Shown here: piece by piece, positions 41,886-51,164 of the stretch
How the letters are laid out: every line of letters begins with the position of its first letter
Position numbering within the stretch: position 1 is the stretch's first letter
DNA from: Ardenticatenales bacterium
GTDB lineage: Bacteria; Chloroflexota; Anaerolineae; Promineifilales; Promineifilaceae
Length of the DNA stretch: 64,000 nt
Assembly (NCBI GenBank): GCA_020634515.1
Contig: JACKBL010000003.1
Location: 558,001-622,000 of the forward strand
Reading direction: 5' to 3'
Position numbers and translations under genes: made by a program
Notes under the pieces: generated by a model
The model's input: only the letters and a program-made list of their open reading frames with translations
The model's database searches: none
What the model was told of the DNA's origin: nothing

Positions 41886-41972
41886 CACTGAAAAAACCGG
41901 GTTTTTCGATTGTCCGGCGGAAATTACCAGAGAGGTTCATGTGTAAAAACCCGGTTTTTGGCCTTTTTTCAG
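41886..41972. repeat. Repeat family D, copy 2
   Basis: 87 bp, nearly identical to copy 1 at 37785-37871 (differences such as CAAAAA to CGGAAA in the middle). It directly abuts family B copy 5, so elements of different families have inserted side by side. Confidence 0.9.
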
Positions 41973-42054
41973 AAGATTCAACAATGAACAACTGATTTCG
42001 CAGGAGACTTCACCGGCTGTCGCCGACCACCATGAATGAAAATGATGTGCCGTC

Positions 42055-42102
42055 GTAGCCCAATTTTCCAAATCGGGCGGGCGATTTGGAAAATCGCCCT
42101 AC
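42055..42102. repeat. Palindrome with two alternative hairpins before the ABC transporter operon
   Basis: ATTTTCCAAATCG pairs with CGATTTGGAAAAT, while the overlapping GGGCGATTT (42079-42087) pairs with AAATCGCCC (42091-42099). The two stems exclude each other. It lies 22 bp before the start of the substrate-binding protein. The remainder of 41705-42123 is families A, B and D. Confidence 0.75.
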
Positions 42103-42123
42103 ATTTTCGAAGGAGAAGAGACC

Positions 42124-43842
42124 ATGTCCAAAAATAGGAAAAATAAGTTGTTTGTCCTGATTGCCCTGTTGCTCATCGGCGCCATGGCGCTGATCGCCTG
42201 CGGCGGCACAACCGAGGCCCCCGGCGCGGAAACGGACCAGGAAACGACCACAGGCGAAGAAACAACCGGCGTGCAGCCGGCGGCAACGGAAGCCGCGCGC
42301 AAAGTCGCCACGTTCATCTTCACCCAGGAGTTTGACTCTCTAAACCCCATCTACAGCAGCATGTGGTTCTCGGCCATCACACAGCCAATCTGGAACGCAT
42401 CCGCCTGGAACTTCGACGACCAGAACAATCCGCATCCCGTTTTGGTCACGGAGATACCCTCGACGGACAACGGCGGCATCTCAACCGATGGGCGCGTGAT
42501 CACGCTTATGTTGCGGGATGATATTGTCTGGAATGATGGGGAACCCATCACGTCGGACGATTTCGTATTCACCTACCAGATGAGCATTGATCCCAAGAAC
42601 CTGGTGGTGTCCACCTATCCGTATGACCTGATTGAAAGCGTGGAAGCGCCCGATGCCCAGACGGTGGTGACGACGTTCAAGGAGCCGTTCGTACCCTGGG
42701 CCGCGACGTTGTGGACGTATCTTTTGCCGGCACACGTCCTTCGTCCCGTCTATGAAGCAGAAGGAACCCTGGACACCGCCGACTGGAACGCCGCCCCCAC
42801 CGTCAGCGCCGGCCCTTACCGCTTCGTCGAATGGGAATCCGGCAGCTTCGCCCGCTTCGTGCGCAACGAGAACTATTACAACGCCCCCCCCAACATCGAC
42901 GAAATCTTCATCCGCTTCGTCCCCGATGACGCCTCCCAAGTCGCGGCCTTGCGTACCGGCGACGGCGACCTGGGAACCTTCATCGCCTACTCCGATGTAC
43001 CCACCCTCGAAGACGCCGGCGTGCAAATCCTCTCCGTCGTCTCCGGCTACAACGAAGGCTGGTTCATGAACTTCCGGGACACGGCTAACCCGGCCCTGCA
43101 AGACGTGCGCGTACGCCAGGCCATCGCCATGGGCTTTGACCGCTTCAAACTGAACCAGGACCTCCTCCTCGGCCTCACCCAACCCGCCGTCACTTTCTGG
43201 GACGGCACCCCCTTCGCCGATCCCGCCCTGGAGCCGTGGCCCTACGACCCAGACCAGGCGCGCAAGCTGCTCGACGATGCCGGTTGGGTAGATAGCAACG
43301 GAGACGGCACGCGCGACAAAGACGGCGTAGAACTGGTACTGATTCACGGCACAACCACCCGCGAAATTCGCCAGGACACCCAGGCCGTGGCGCAGCAGCA
43401 GTTAGCCGAAATCGGCGTCGGTCTGGACATTCGCAACTACGAGTCAGACATCTACTTCGCCAGCTATGGCGAAGGCGGCCCCTGCGCCACCGGTGAACTG
43501 GACATCTGCGAATCCTCCAACTCTCCCTCCTTCCCCGACCCGGATACCAGCTACTGGTTGTGCAGCGAAATCGCCAGCGACGAGTCGCCCAACGGCGTCA
43601 ATGACCAGGCCCTATGCGATCCGGAACTGGATGCGCTGTTCCAACTGCAAAAGACACAGGTGGACTTCAACGAACGGCAGGCCACCTTCCGCCAAATCTC
43701 GGACATGATGTTTGAGAAAATCTACTGGCTGGGCATCTGGCAAGACCCGGACATCTGGGCTGTCAGCGGGCGACTCACCAACGTGAAGTTGTCCGGCGCC
43801 ACACCGTTCTACGACATCGCCAACTGGGATATGCAGCCGTAA
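42124..43842 (+). CDS. Peptide-type ABC transporter substrate-binding lipoprotein (SBP family 5)
   Basis: 572 residues, AAGGAG upstream. The lipobox is LIAC (Cys26-27 region, in MALIACGGTTEAPG). After a Thr/Glu-rich linker the SBP_bac_5 fold follows: FDSLNPIYSS, VITLMLRDDIVWNDGEPITSDDFVFTYQ, VRQAIAMGFDRFKLNQDLLLG and PWPYDPDQARKLLDDAGW. This is the first gene of a five-gene transporter operon. Oligopeptides, dipeptides or nickel are the usual ligands; with the ATPase pair and hydrolase downstream, peptides are the most likely. A 13-bp hairpin follows, which commonly keeps SBP mRNA in excess over permease mRNA. Confidence 0.95.
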   Translation: MSKNRKNKLFVLIALLLIGAMALIACGGTTEAPGAETDQETTTGEETTGVQPAATEAARKVATFIFTQEFDSLNPIYSSMWFSAITQPIWNASAWNFDDQNNPHPVLVTEIPSTDNGGISTDGRVITLMLRDDIVWNDGEPITSDDFVFTYQMSIDPKNLVVSTYPYDLIESVEAPDAQTVVTTFKEPFVPWAATLWTYLLPAHVLRPVYEAEGTLDTADWNAAPTVSAGPYRFVEWESGSFARFVRNENYYNAPPNIDEIFIRFVPDDASQVAALRTGDGDLGTFIAYSDVPTLEDAGVQILSVVSGYNEGWFMNFRDTANPALQDVRVRQAIAMGFDRFKLNQDLLLGLTQPAVTFWDGTPFADPALEPWPYDPDQARKLLDDAGWVDSNGDGTRDKDGVELVLIHGTTTREIRQDTQAVAQQQLAEIGVGLDIRNYESDIYFASYGEGGPCATGELDICESSNSPSFPDPDTSYWLCSEIASDESPNGVNDQALCDPELDALFQLQKTQVDFNERQATFRQISDMMFEKIYWLGIWQDPDIWAVSGRLTNVKLSGATPFYDIANWDMQP

Positions 43843-43860
43843 TTGCGGCAGCGAACGCAG

Positions 43861-43891
43861 GTGCGGCGCACTTTTCGGAAGTGCGCCGCAC
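43861..43891 (+). terminator. Strong intra-operon hairpin after the SBP gene
   Basis: GTGCGGCGCACTT, loop TTCGG, AAGTGCGCCGCAC: a perfect 13-bp stem in the 62-bp gap between SBP and first permease. No T-run, so partial terminator or 3' stabiliser of the SBP transcript. Confidence 0.75.
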
Positions 43892-43904
43892 CATGGAGGT
43901 CCCC

Positions 43905-44939
43905 ATGACCCGGTATGTCATACGCCGCCTCCTACAGGCGCTTCCCCTCCTTTTTGTGATCAGCGTTATCCTCTTCGTGCTGTTGCAAAACATGGGCGAC
44001 CCGCTGGCCACGCTCGGCGGACGCCAACCCACCCGCACCGCCGACCGTGAGCGCCTCACGCGCCAGCTTGGTCTTGACCAGCCAATTTACAAACAGTACC
44101 TCTTCTGGCTAATCGGCAACGACTGGACCAAAATCGATCTGGATGGCGATGGTATCCCGGAGACGCCGGGCACGCGCCACGGTGTTCTCCGCGGCGACTT
44201 TGGTACGTCTCTGGTCAATCGCGGCAAGCCCGCCATGCAAATCATCTGGGAGCGTATCCCCAATACGCTACTTTTGATGATCCCCGCGCAGGTCCTTATC
44301 GTGGCTGCCGCCCTGATCATTGGCATCTATTCCGCCCTGCATCAATACTCACGCATGGATAACCTGGTAACGACGATTTCGTTTGTGGGTTTGTCCATGC
44401 CCATTTTCTTTGTGGCGCTGATGTCCATCTACATTTTTGCGGTTTTGTTTCAACGGTGGGGGCTGCCGCATTTGCCGGCAGTCGGCATGTTCGACCCCCG
44501 CATTGGCAAAACCGCCGGCCAGATCATCCTGCACATGATCCTGCCCGTTTCCAGCATCGCCTTCCTCAGCATCGCCGGCTACAGCCGCTACATCCGCGGC
44601 ACCATGCTGGAAGTCATCGGCCAGGACTACATCCGCACCGCTCGCGCCAAAGGCCTGGACAACAACACCGTCATCTTCACGCACGCCCTCAAGAACGCCT
44701 CCCTGCCCATCGTCACCATCATTGGCCTCGACCTGCCCTTCCTGCTTGCCGGAGCCGTCGTCACCGAACGCATCTTCGCCTGGCCGGGCATGGGGCGGCT
44801 CTTCCTCGACCACCTCTCCCGCTCCGATTCCCCCGTCGTCATGGGCATCCTCGTCCTCCTCGCCATCGCCGTCATCTTCTTCCAAATTCTCACGGACATT
44901 GCCTACGCCCTTCTCGACCCGCGCATCCGCTATGATTAA
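43905..44939 (+). CDS. ABC transporter permease, DppB type
   Basis: 344 residues from the ATG at 43905, chosen because GGAGG lies six bases upstream; an in-frame ATG at 43881 lies in the hairpin. It starts RYVIRRLLQALPLLFVISVILF, the standard DppB N-terminus, and has about six helices and an EAA-type loop (YIRTARAKGLDNNTVIFTHALKNA) that docks on the ATPases. An insertion near residue 85 (TKIDLDGDGIPETPGTRHGVLRGDFG) is typical of the wider DppB variants. Pairs with DppC-type permease just downstream. Confidence 0.95.
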   Translation: MTRYVIRRLLQALPLLFVISVILFVLLQNMGDPLATLGGRQPTRTADRERLTRQLGLDQPIYKQYLFWLIGNDWTKIDLDGDGIPETPGTRHGVLRGDFGTSLVNRGKPAMQIIWERIPNTLLLMIPAQVLIVAAALIIGIYSALHQYSRMDNLVTTISFVGLSMPIFFVALMSIYIFAVLFQRWGLPHLPAVGMFDPRIGKTAGQIILHMILPVSSIAFLSIAGYSRYIRGTMLEVIGQDYIRTARAKGLDNNTVIFTHALKNASLPIVTIIGLDLPFLLAGAVVTERIFAWPGMGRLFLDHLSRSDSPVVMGILVLLAIAVIFFQILTDIAYALLDPRIRYD

Positions 44940-44966
44940 CGAGCATCCGTTAGCAGGAGAATGCCC

Positions 44967-45917
44967 ATGAGTGCGCTGGACACGCCCCTCGTCAACCGTC
45001 CCGCCGTAGAACAACTGGAAGCGCCGCCGCTTTCGCTTGGTCGCATGACCTGGTTGCGTTTCCGCCGCCACAAAATGGCGATTTTTGGCGGCATCGTCCT
45101 CATCCTCCTCTTTCTCTACTCCTTTGGCGGCGCCCTCATCCTCAGCGAACAGTACGCCAACTTCACGGACACGGGTCTGCGCCTGGCCGCGCCCTCCGCC
45201 GCCCACCCCTTCGGCACGGACACCATCGGGCGCGACATTGTCGCCCGCACCATCTATGGCGGTCAGATCTCCCTCCTCATCGGCCTCATGGCCGTGCTCG
45301 TGGAAACCGTCATTGGCATCCTTATTGGGGCCGTCGCCGGCTACTATGGCGGGTTGATCGACAGCCTGCTCATGCGTTTCACGGAAGCCGTGCTCACGAT
45401 TCCCTCCCTTTTCCTGCTGCTGGTCATGGCCAAGTTCTTCGGCGGCAAAATCCCCGATGTGCAATTTCTGGGGCGAACCTTCAGCGGCAGCGTCATCGTC
45501 ATCATCCTGATCATTGGCCTCACGAGTTGGCCCTACCTGGCGCGCATCGTGCGCGCCGAATTCCTATCGCTGAAAGAAAACGAGTTTGTGCTGGCCGCCC
45601 GCGCCATTGGCACGCCCAACGGCCAGATCATTTTCCGCCACATCCTGCCCAACAGCGTTGCCCCTATCGTCGTCTCCGCCACCCTGGGCGTGGCCGGGGC
45701 GATCATCGCCGAAGCGTACATCAGCTTCCTCGGCCTGGGCGTGCAGCCGCCTACGGCCACCTGGGGCAATATGATCACGGGCGCAACCAATTACATTGAG
45801 ACCGCCCCCTGGCTCTGGTTCTTCCCGGGTCTGCTCATTTTGCTCACCGTACTCAGCATCAATTTCGTCGGAGATGGACTACGCGATGCCCTGGACCCAC
45901 GCAGCCGGCCTCTGTAA
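44967..45917 (+). CDS. ABC transporter permease, DppC type
   Basis: 316 residues. ATGs at 44961 and 44967 are both in frame; GGAG at 44956 gives proper spacing only for 44967. The family pattern is clear: RFRRHKMAIFGGIVLILLF, then a periplasmic loop with HPFGTDTIGRDIVARTIYGGQISLLIG and the EAA loop EFVLAARAIGTPNGQIIFRHILPNS. Membrane partner of the preceding permease, separated by 27 bp. Confidence 0.95.
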   Translation: MSALDTPLVNRPAVEQLEAPPLSLGRMTWLRFRRHKMAIFGGIVLILLFLYSFGGALILSEQYANFTDTGLRLAAPSAAHPFGTDTIGRDIVARTIYGGQISLLIGLMAVLVETVIGILIGAVAGYYGGLIDSLLMRFTEAVLTIPSLFLLLVMAKFFGGKIPDVQFLGRTFSGSVIVIILIIGLTSWPYLARIVRAEFLSLKENEFVLAARAIGTPNGQIIFRHILPNSVAPIVVSATLGVAGAIIAEAYISFLGLGVQPPTATWGNMITGATNYIETAPWLWFFPGLLILLTVLSINFVGDGLRDALDPRSRPL

Positions 45918-45974
45918 GGTGGACAGTGCCTGCCCGCCACCGCAAACGTGATCAAGCCGCGGGAGATACTGTTC

Positions 45975-46970
45975 ATGATGCAAAAAGAACTACTGCTGGA
46001 AGTCGAAGATTTACGGGTCGCTTTCCATACCCCGGAAGGAACCGTACACGCGGTCAATGGCATTTCCTACCGCGTACACAAAGGAGAAGCAGTAGCCGTC
46101 GTCGGAGAAAGCGGCTGCGGTAAATCAGTGAGTATGATGTCCATTTTGGGCCTGATTCCCATGCCTCCTGGCGAAATTGTCAGCGGCCAGGCGCTCTACC
46201 TGGGACGCGATCTGCTGCGCATGTCGGAAGAGGAGTTGGAGCAAATACGCGGGCGGGAGATCGGCATGATCTTCCAGGACCCAATGACGTCGCTCAATCC
46301 GGTTTTGACGCTGCGGCGGCAGCTTACGGAGGCGCTGCGACGCCATTTCAGCCATACACAAGAAGAGGCGGAGCAGGGAGCCGTGGAATTGATGGAATTG
46401 GTGGGTATCCCTGACGCGGCGCATCGCCTGGGCAGCTATCCGCACCAGTTTTCCGGAGGGATGCGGCAACGGGTGATGATTGCCATGATGCTGGCCTGTA
46501 AGCCATCGCTGCTGATTGCGGACGAACCGACGACGGCCCTGGATGTGACGATTCAGGCGCAGATTGTAGACCTGGTGATTCGGATGCGGGAGCGGCTGAA
46601 TATGTCCATGATCTGGATTACGCATGACCTGGGCGTGGTGGCGGGTATGGCGGATCGGGTGATTGTGATGTATGCCGGCAAAATCGTGGAAGAAGCGGAC
46701 GTAGACAACCTCTACGACAAGCCCCAACACCCATATACCCACGCCCTGCTGGCCGCCCTCCCTCGCGCCGACCGCCGCCGCGACAGTCGGCTTCTTTCCA
46801 TCCCAGGCGTGCCGCCCAACTTACTTGTGCCGCTGCACGGCTGCCCTTTTGCTCCCCGCTGCCAATATGCACTGGAGAAATGTTGGACGGAAATGCCTCC
46901 GCTTGGCGCGTTATCCCCCACCCATCGGGTCGCCTGCTGGGTAGACCCAACCACAGGAGAAGCCCGATGA
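45975..46970 (+). CDS. ABC transporter ATP-binding protein, DppD type
   Basis: 331 residues. GGGAG lies nine bases before ATG 45975 (ATG 45978 is a near alternative; a GTG at 45948 is less likely). Walker A GESGCGKS, Q-loop IFQDPMTSLNP, signature FSGGMRQRVMIAM, Walker B LLIADEPTTALD and switch THDLGV are all intact. The C-terminal oligopeptide-transporter extension carries the cysteine cluster GCPFAPRCQYALEKCW, which in related proteins binds an Fe-S cluster. It ends with ATGA, overlapping the start of the next gene. Confidence 0.96.
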   Translation: MMQKELLLEVEDLRVAFHTPEGTVHAVNGISYRVHKGEAVAVVGESGCGKSVSMMSILGLIPMPPGEIVSGQALYLGRDLLRMSEEELEQIRGREIGMIFQDPMTSLNPVLTLRRQLTEALRRHFSHTQEEAEQGAVELMELVGIPDAAHRLGSYPHQFSGGMRQRVMIAMMLACKPSLLIADEPTTALDVTIQAQIVDLVIRMRERLNMSMIWITHDLGVVAGMADRVIVMYAGKIVEEADVDNLYDKPQHPYTHALLAALPRADRRRDSRLLSIPGVPPNLLVPLHGCPFAPRCQYALEKCWTEMPPLGALSPTHRVACWVDPTTGEAR

Positions 46971-47986
46971 ACGTTTCACCTGATCAGGCTCCGCCATTGG
47001 TGCGGGTACGGAACCTGAAAAAGCACTTCCCTATCCGGCGGGGCATCATCATCCAACGCATTGCCGGCTCCGTCAGAGCCGTAGACGGCATCAGTTTTGA
47101 CATCGCTCGCGGCGAGACATTGGGGTTGGTGGGCGAGAGCGGCTGCGGCAAAAGCACGGCGGGGCGCACGTTGTTGGGGCTTTATCCACCTACCAGCGGC
47201 GAAATCACCATTGGCGGGCTAAATGTGGTGGGGGCGGACGGCAAAACGATGCAGACCATTCGCCGCCAGGCGCAAATTATCTTCCAGGATCCGTTTGCCT
47301 CGCTTAATCCGCGCTGGACGGTAAACGCCATCGTGGGAGAGCCGCTGCGCGTACACAGGCTGATTCCCGATGATAAAGCGCGTGCCGAGCGCGTGAAAGA
47401 ACTGCTGGAGTTGGTCGGGCTGAGTGCGCGGTACGTGAATCGCTTCCCACACGAATTTTCGGGGGGGCAACGGCAGCGCATTGGCGTGGCGCGGGCGCTG
47501 GCCTCCAATCCAGCTTTTATCGTCTGCGACGAGCCGATTTCGGCGCTGGACGTGTCCATCCAGGCGCAGGTGGTGAATCTGCTGGAGGATTTGCAGGCGC
47601 AGTTTGGGCTGACGTACCTGTTTATTGCCCATGATCTGAGCATGGTGCGGCACATTTGCGACCGCGTGGCCGTGATGTATCTGGGCGTGTTGATGGAAAC
47701 GGCGCCGCGGGACGCCTTGTACGAGAATCCGCTGCACCCGTACACGCAGGCGCTGCTCTCCGCCGTGCCCATCCCTGATCCGAAAGTGGCGCGCAAGCGA
47801 CAGCGCATTGTCCTCAGCGGGGATGTGCCCAGCCCGATAAATCCGCCCGGCGGCTGCCGTTTTCACACGCGCTGCCCGGTCGCGCAGGCGCACTGCCGCA
47901 CGCATACGCCTATCTGGCGCGAGGCGGCGGAGGGGCATTGGGTTGCCTGCCACGAAGTAGATCCCAAACAGAGACCACTTGCCTGA
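46967..47986 (+). CDS. ABC transporter ATP-binding protein, DppF type
   Basis: 339 residues, starting at the ATG that overlaps the previous stop (ATGA). Walker A GESGCGKSTAGRTLLG, Q-loop IFQDPFASLNP, signature FSGGQRQRIGVARALA, Walker B FIVCDEPISALD and switch AHDLS are intact. The oligopeptide C-terminal extension has GGCRFHTRCPVAQAHC. With the DppD-type protein it forms the heterodimeric motor of the transporter. Confidence 0.96.
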   Translation: MNVSPDQAPPLVRVRNLKKHFPIRRGIIIQRIAGSVRAVDGISFDIARGETLGLVGESGCGKSTAGRTLLGLYPPTSGEITIGGLNVVGADGKTMQTIRRQAQIIFQDPFASLNPRWTVNAIVGEPLRVHRLIPDDKARAERVKELLELVGLSARYVNRFPHEFSGGQRQRIGVARALASNPAFIVCDEPISALDVSIQAQVVNLLEDLQAQFGLTYLFIAHDLSMVRHICDRVAVMYLGVLMETAPRDALYENPLHPYTQALLSAVPIPDPKVARKRQRIVLSGDVPSPINPPGGCRFHTRCPVAQAHCRTHTPIWREAAEGHWVACHEVDPKQRPLA

Positions 47987-48009
47987 ATGCCGGCAACGGG
48001 GAAGAGAAA

Positions 48010-49128
48010 ATGGACCCAATCAGTGTAGGTACGGCGGTGGCGCAGCCGGGCACGATTCAATATGGCCGGTTTGACGCCTTTCGCCATCCGACGGGGCAGG
48101 TGGAGTTTTTGCCGGTGATGATTGCGCAGGGGGTGGAGGAAGGGCCTTGTTTGTGGTTAAGTGCCGGCATTCACGGCAACGAACACACCGGCCCCACCAT
48201 CCTCTACCAACTCCTCACCCCCGACCTGACGCGCCGGCTCAAAGGCACGCTTGTGCTCCTGCCCGCCCTCAGCCCCATTGGCCTGCGCACCATGAGCTAC
48301 GTGCCCTACAACGTCTCCCAAAACCCCAATCGCCTCTGGCCCGACGGTCGCCCGCGGCAGCCGGCAACCAATCCAGAAAAACCGCCCCCCTCTGCCGTCG
48401 AACGCGCCTTCGCGCACCTGTTCGCCGTCATCCAGGAAACGGCGGACTACCTGATCGACTATCACAACTTTTCCATTGGCTCCATTTCCTTCGCCTTCCG
48501 CGACCGTGTCCTCTACCGGGCCGACGAAAACGCAGCCACCAACCGCCAGGTAGCGGAAGCTCTGGCCGACCGCCTGGATGGGATGCTGCGCGCTTATGGA
48601 CACACCATCATCAACGAATACCCGGCGGAGCATTACATCGACGAGGATTTGCACCGCTCCACATCGGGCGCGGCGCTGCTGGTGGGGCGCATTCCCGCCT
48701 TTACGGTGGAACTGGGCACGGATCGCGTGCCGGACCCGGCCATTGTGCGCGCCAGTCTGGCGGGAACGCGCAACGTGATGCGCTGGGCCGGCATGTTAGA
48801 TGGCGAAATGGAACCCATTACGGGCATTCCCGTCATTGACACAGGATACCCGGTGCGCCGCTCCCGCGCTTTGCGCGCCACGGAGCCATGCGTACTGCTG
48901 CACCTGGTGCAGCCAGGCGACAGACTGGAAGCGGGGCAGCCGGTGGCGGAAGTGCGCGACATTTGGGGGCGTCCGTTGGGGGATGGGGTGCTGCGGGCCA
49001 CGCAAAAAGGATTCGTGATGGGGCGGACGCACGGGATTTATTACAACGAGGGAGACCCCGTGCTGACGCTGGCCGTACCGGATGAGTCGGCGCGCACGGG
49101 GCCTTATCCCGATGACTATTTTCGTTAG
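48010..49128 (+). CDS. Succinylglutamate desuccinylase/aspartoacylase-family zinc hydrolase
   Basis: 372 residues from ATG 48010, with GGGGAAGAG upstream; 23 bp after the last ATPase gene and so part of the transporter operon. Zinc ligands are in SAGIHGNEHTGPTI (HxxE) and LIDYHNFSIGS (His). A general-base Glu lies in FTVELGTD. A C-terminal beta domain follows with a biotinyl-like pattern (QPGDRLEAGQPVAEVRDIWG). The family removes acyl groups from amino acids. Its place in the operon suggests that the transporter brings in acyl-amino acids or peptides that this enzyme opens. The true substrate is unknown. Confidence 0.88.
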   Translation: MDPISVGTAVAQPGTIQYGRFDAFRHPTGQVEFLPVMIAQGVEEGPCLWLSAGIHGNEHTGPTILYQLLTPDLTRRLKGTLVLLPALSPIGLRTMSYVPYNVSQNPNRLWPDGRPRQPATNPEKPPPSAVERAFAHLFAVIQETADYLIDYHNFSIGSISFAFRDRVLYRADENAATNRQVAEALADRLDGMLRAYGHTIINEYPAEHYIDEDLHRSTSGAALLVGRIPAFTVELGTDRVPDPAIVRASLAGTRNVMRWAGMLDGEMEPITGIPVIDTGYPVRRSRALRATEPCVLLHLVQPGDRLEAGQPVAEVRDIWGRPLGDGVLRATQKGFVMGRTHGIYYNEGDPVLTLAVPDESARTGPYPDDYFR

Positions 49129-49163
49129 GGTTCGCCCAAAGTAACTGCTATGGACTGACGATT

Positions 49164-49288
49164 AGTAACCGCCCGAAAACAACTTCACACTTTTTACGGG
49201 CGGTTACTGCCAAGCTATCGTGGATAGATAGCCGCTATCGTGGATGGCCGCTATCCGCACATTTCCGCTAATTTCATTGCGGACAGCG
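49164..49288. repeat. Structured repeat family E, copy 1
   Basis: AGTAACCGCCCG (49164-49175) pairs with CGGGCGGTTACT (49197-49208) around a 21-nt loop. Then come GCTATC-type short hairpins (GCTATCGTGGATAGATAGC, GCTATCGTGGATGGC) and an outer pair GCTATCCGC/GCGGACAGC. It fills the gap between two convergent genes, ending four bases from the rhodanese stop codon. Copy 2 at 61055-61192 has the same layout with compensating base changes. Confidence 0.9.
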
Positions 49289-49290
49289 AA

Positions 49291-51150
49291 TTAGGGCGCG
49301 ACGTATTCGACAACAGGATAACCGGCCTCAACCCAACCGGAAAAACCCCCGTTCAGACTTAACACATCGGTGAATCCATACGACCACAAGATCGACATGG
49401 CGATGGTTGACCGGTGTCCACTACCACAGTAGGTCACAATTGAGGCATCTGGGTCTGCCGGCCACAGGTCCCGCATGGCGATAAACGATTCCAGCGGAAT
49501 GGTGAGTACGTTGTCGGCGGCAATAATGCCGTTTTCAGCCACTTCTTCCTCGCGGCGTACGTCAATCAAGATCAAGTCCGGGTTTTCAATCAACGCGGTG
49601 TTGAGCGCATCCGCGCGAATGACGCCCCAGCCCTCAGGAATACGGCTGAGCATCTGGTCCATCTGGGCCAGGATGGTCGGCTCCGGCGCGGCCACATCCA
49701 GCAGGAGTCCTTCTTCCGGCAACCCCTCAATAACGGGATAGCCCGCTTCCACCCAACCGGTAAAGCTGCCGCCCGTCATCACGCGCACGTCGGTCCATCC
49801 CATGGCTTGTAGGGCCGTCATGGCAATGGTGGCCCGCCAACCCGAACCGCAATAGGTGATGATGGGTGTATCGAAGCGGGGCAGGTATTCGATGTTCTGC
49901 GCGAGTTCCCGCAAAGGAATCACGACCGCGCTTTCAATGTACCCTTTTTCGCTCACTTCCGAGATTTCACGAACGTCCAGCAGGAACGGCGGCGGGTCTT
50001 CGAGCAGCGCGGCGTTTGTATCTTCCAGGCTGATCGTGTTGTATGCCTGCATGTTTGCCAGGAAATCGTCAAACACGACGTCCAGGGTTACATCTTGGGT
50101 AACGGGAAAACCGGCGCCGGCCCAACCGCCGAAGCCACCCTTCAAACTGCGCACGTTGGTGTAGCCATACGTCCAGAGGATGGTTGTGGCGATGGTTGAA
50201 CGATGGCCACTGCCGCAATAGATAACGATAGGCGTGTCTTTGGCTGCCGGCCAATCGCCCTTGAGCGTGATGAATTCCGCCAATGGCAGATTGATTTGCT
50301 CATGTTCGGGCGCGTCAATGTAGCCTTTCTCGGATACTTCACCTTCCGTGCGCACGTCGATGAGTACGATGCCGGCATCTTCAATCAACTCCGTATTCAG
50401 CCCCTCATTCGTCACAGCCCCCCAACCTTCGGGAATGCTGCTGAGCATCGCTTCAAACTGCGTCACCATGGCAGCATCCGGTTCCACGACATCCAGAACA
50501 AGCCCGGGGGCGGGCGCTCCCTCCACAACCGGATAGCCGGCTTCTACCCAGCCACCAAAGCTGCCATCTTTGAGCACCTGCACATCTTCCCACCCCATGG
50601 CAACCAGGGCCGTCATGGCAATAGTCGCCCGCCAACCGCTACCACAGTAGGTGATGATCGGCGTATCGTAGCCGGGCAGCAAATTCAGATTCCGCCCAAG
50701 TTCCCGCAGAGGAATGAGAACGGCACCTTCGATGTGGCCTTTCTCCTCCGCTTCCGTAACATCGCGCACGTCTAGCAAAAAGGGAGGCGGATCTTCGGCC
50801 AGCGCCAGATTGGTGTCTTCCAACGAAATCGTGTTGTAAGCAACCATCTGCCCCAGAAAAGCGGCGAAGGCCATGTCCAGGTCCTCCTCGCTGAGTACTT
50901 CTGGTTCGGGCGTAACAGTGGGTTCCACCTCTTCAACAGCAGTCGGCTGGGGCGGTTGGGTGGCGGTTGGTTCCGGTAGATTCTGTGGTTCCGCGGGGGG
51001 GGCTTCCGCCACGGGCGTGTCTTCGACAAGCCCGGTCGTTTCCTCCCCGGCGTTGTTAACCGTATTGTCCGCGCTGTCTGCAGGATTGCAACCAATGAGC
51101 AAGCCCAGGACCAGCACGAGGATCAGCAGCGTTCTCAGTTTGTATTTCAC
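49291..51150 (-). CDS. Lipoprotein with four rhodanese domains
   Basis: 619 residues from a GTG at 51150 with AAGGAG six bases upstream (another GTG at 51168 lacks a site). The lipobox is LLIGC, followed by a Pro/Thr/Glu linker. Four rhodanese-like domains follow, each with a cysteine loop: YCGSGWRAT, YCGSGHRST, YCGSGWRAT, YCGSGHRST. The alternation shows that a two-domain unit was duplicated (A-B-A-B). Domain starts are LLDVRDVTEAEEKGHIEGA, LIDVRTEGEVSEKGYI, LLDVREISEVSEKGYI and LIDVRREEEVAENGII. All four keep the Cys and so may carry persulfide outside the membrane. It starts 14 bp after the cytochrome gene, in one operon. Confidence 0.93.
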   Translation of the reverse strand: MKYKLRTLLILVLVLGLLIGCNPADSADNTVNNAGEETTGLVEDTPVAEAPPAEPQNLPEPTATQPPQPTAVEEVEPTVTPEPEVLSEEDLDMAFAAFLGQMVAYNTISLEDTNLALAEDPPPFLLDVRDVTEAEEKGHIEGAVLIPLRELGRNLNLLPGYDTPIITYCGSGWRATIAMTALVAMGWEDVQVLKDGSFGGWVEAGYPVVEGAPAPGLVLDVVEPDAAMVTQFEAMLSSIPEGWGAVTNEGLNTELIEDAGIVLIDVRTEGEVSEKGYIDAPEHEQINLPLAEFITLKGDWPAAKDTPIVIYCGSGHRSTIATTILWTYGYTNVRSLKGGFGGWAGAGFPVTQDVTLDVVFDDFLANMQAYNTISLEDTNAALLEDPPPFLLDVREISEVSEKGYIESAVVIPLRELAQNIEYLPRFDTPIITYCGSGWRATIAMTALQAMGWTDVRVMTGGSFTGWVEAGYPVIEGLPEEGLLLDVAAPEPTILAQMDQMLSRIPEGWGVIRADALNTALIENPDLILIDVRREEEVAENGIIAADNVLTIPLESFIAMRDLWPADPDASIVTYCGSGHRSTIAMSILWSYGFTDVLSLNGGFSGWVEAGYPVVEYVAP

Positions 51151-51164
51151 GATGTTCTCCTTAT

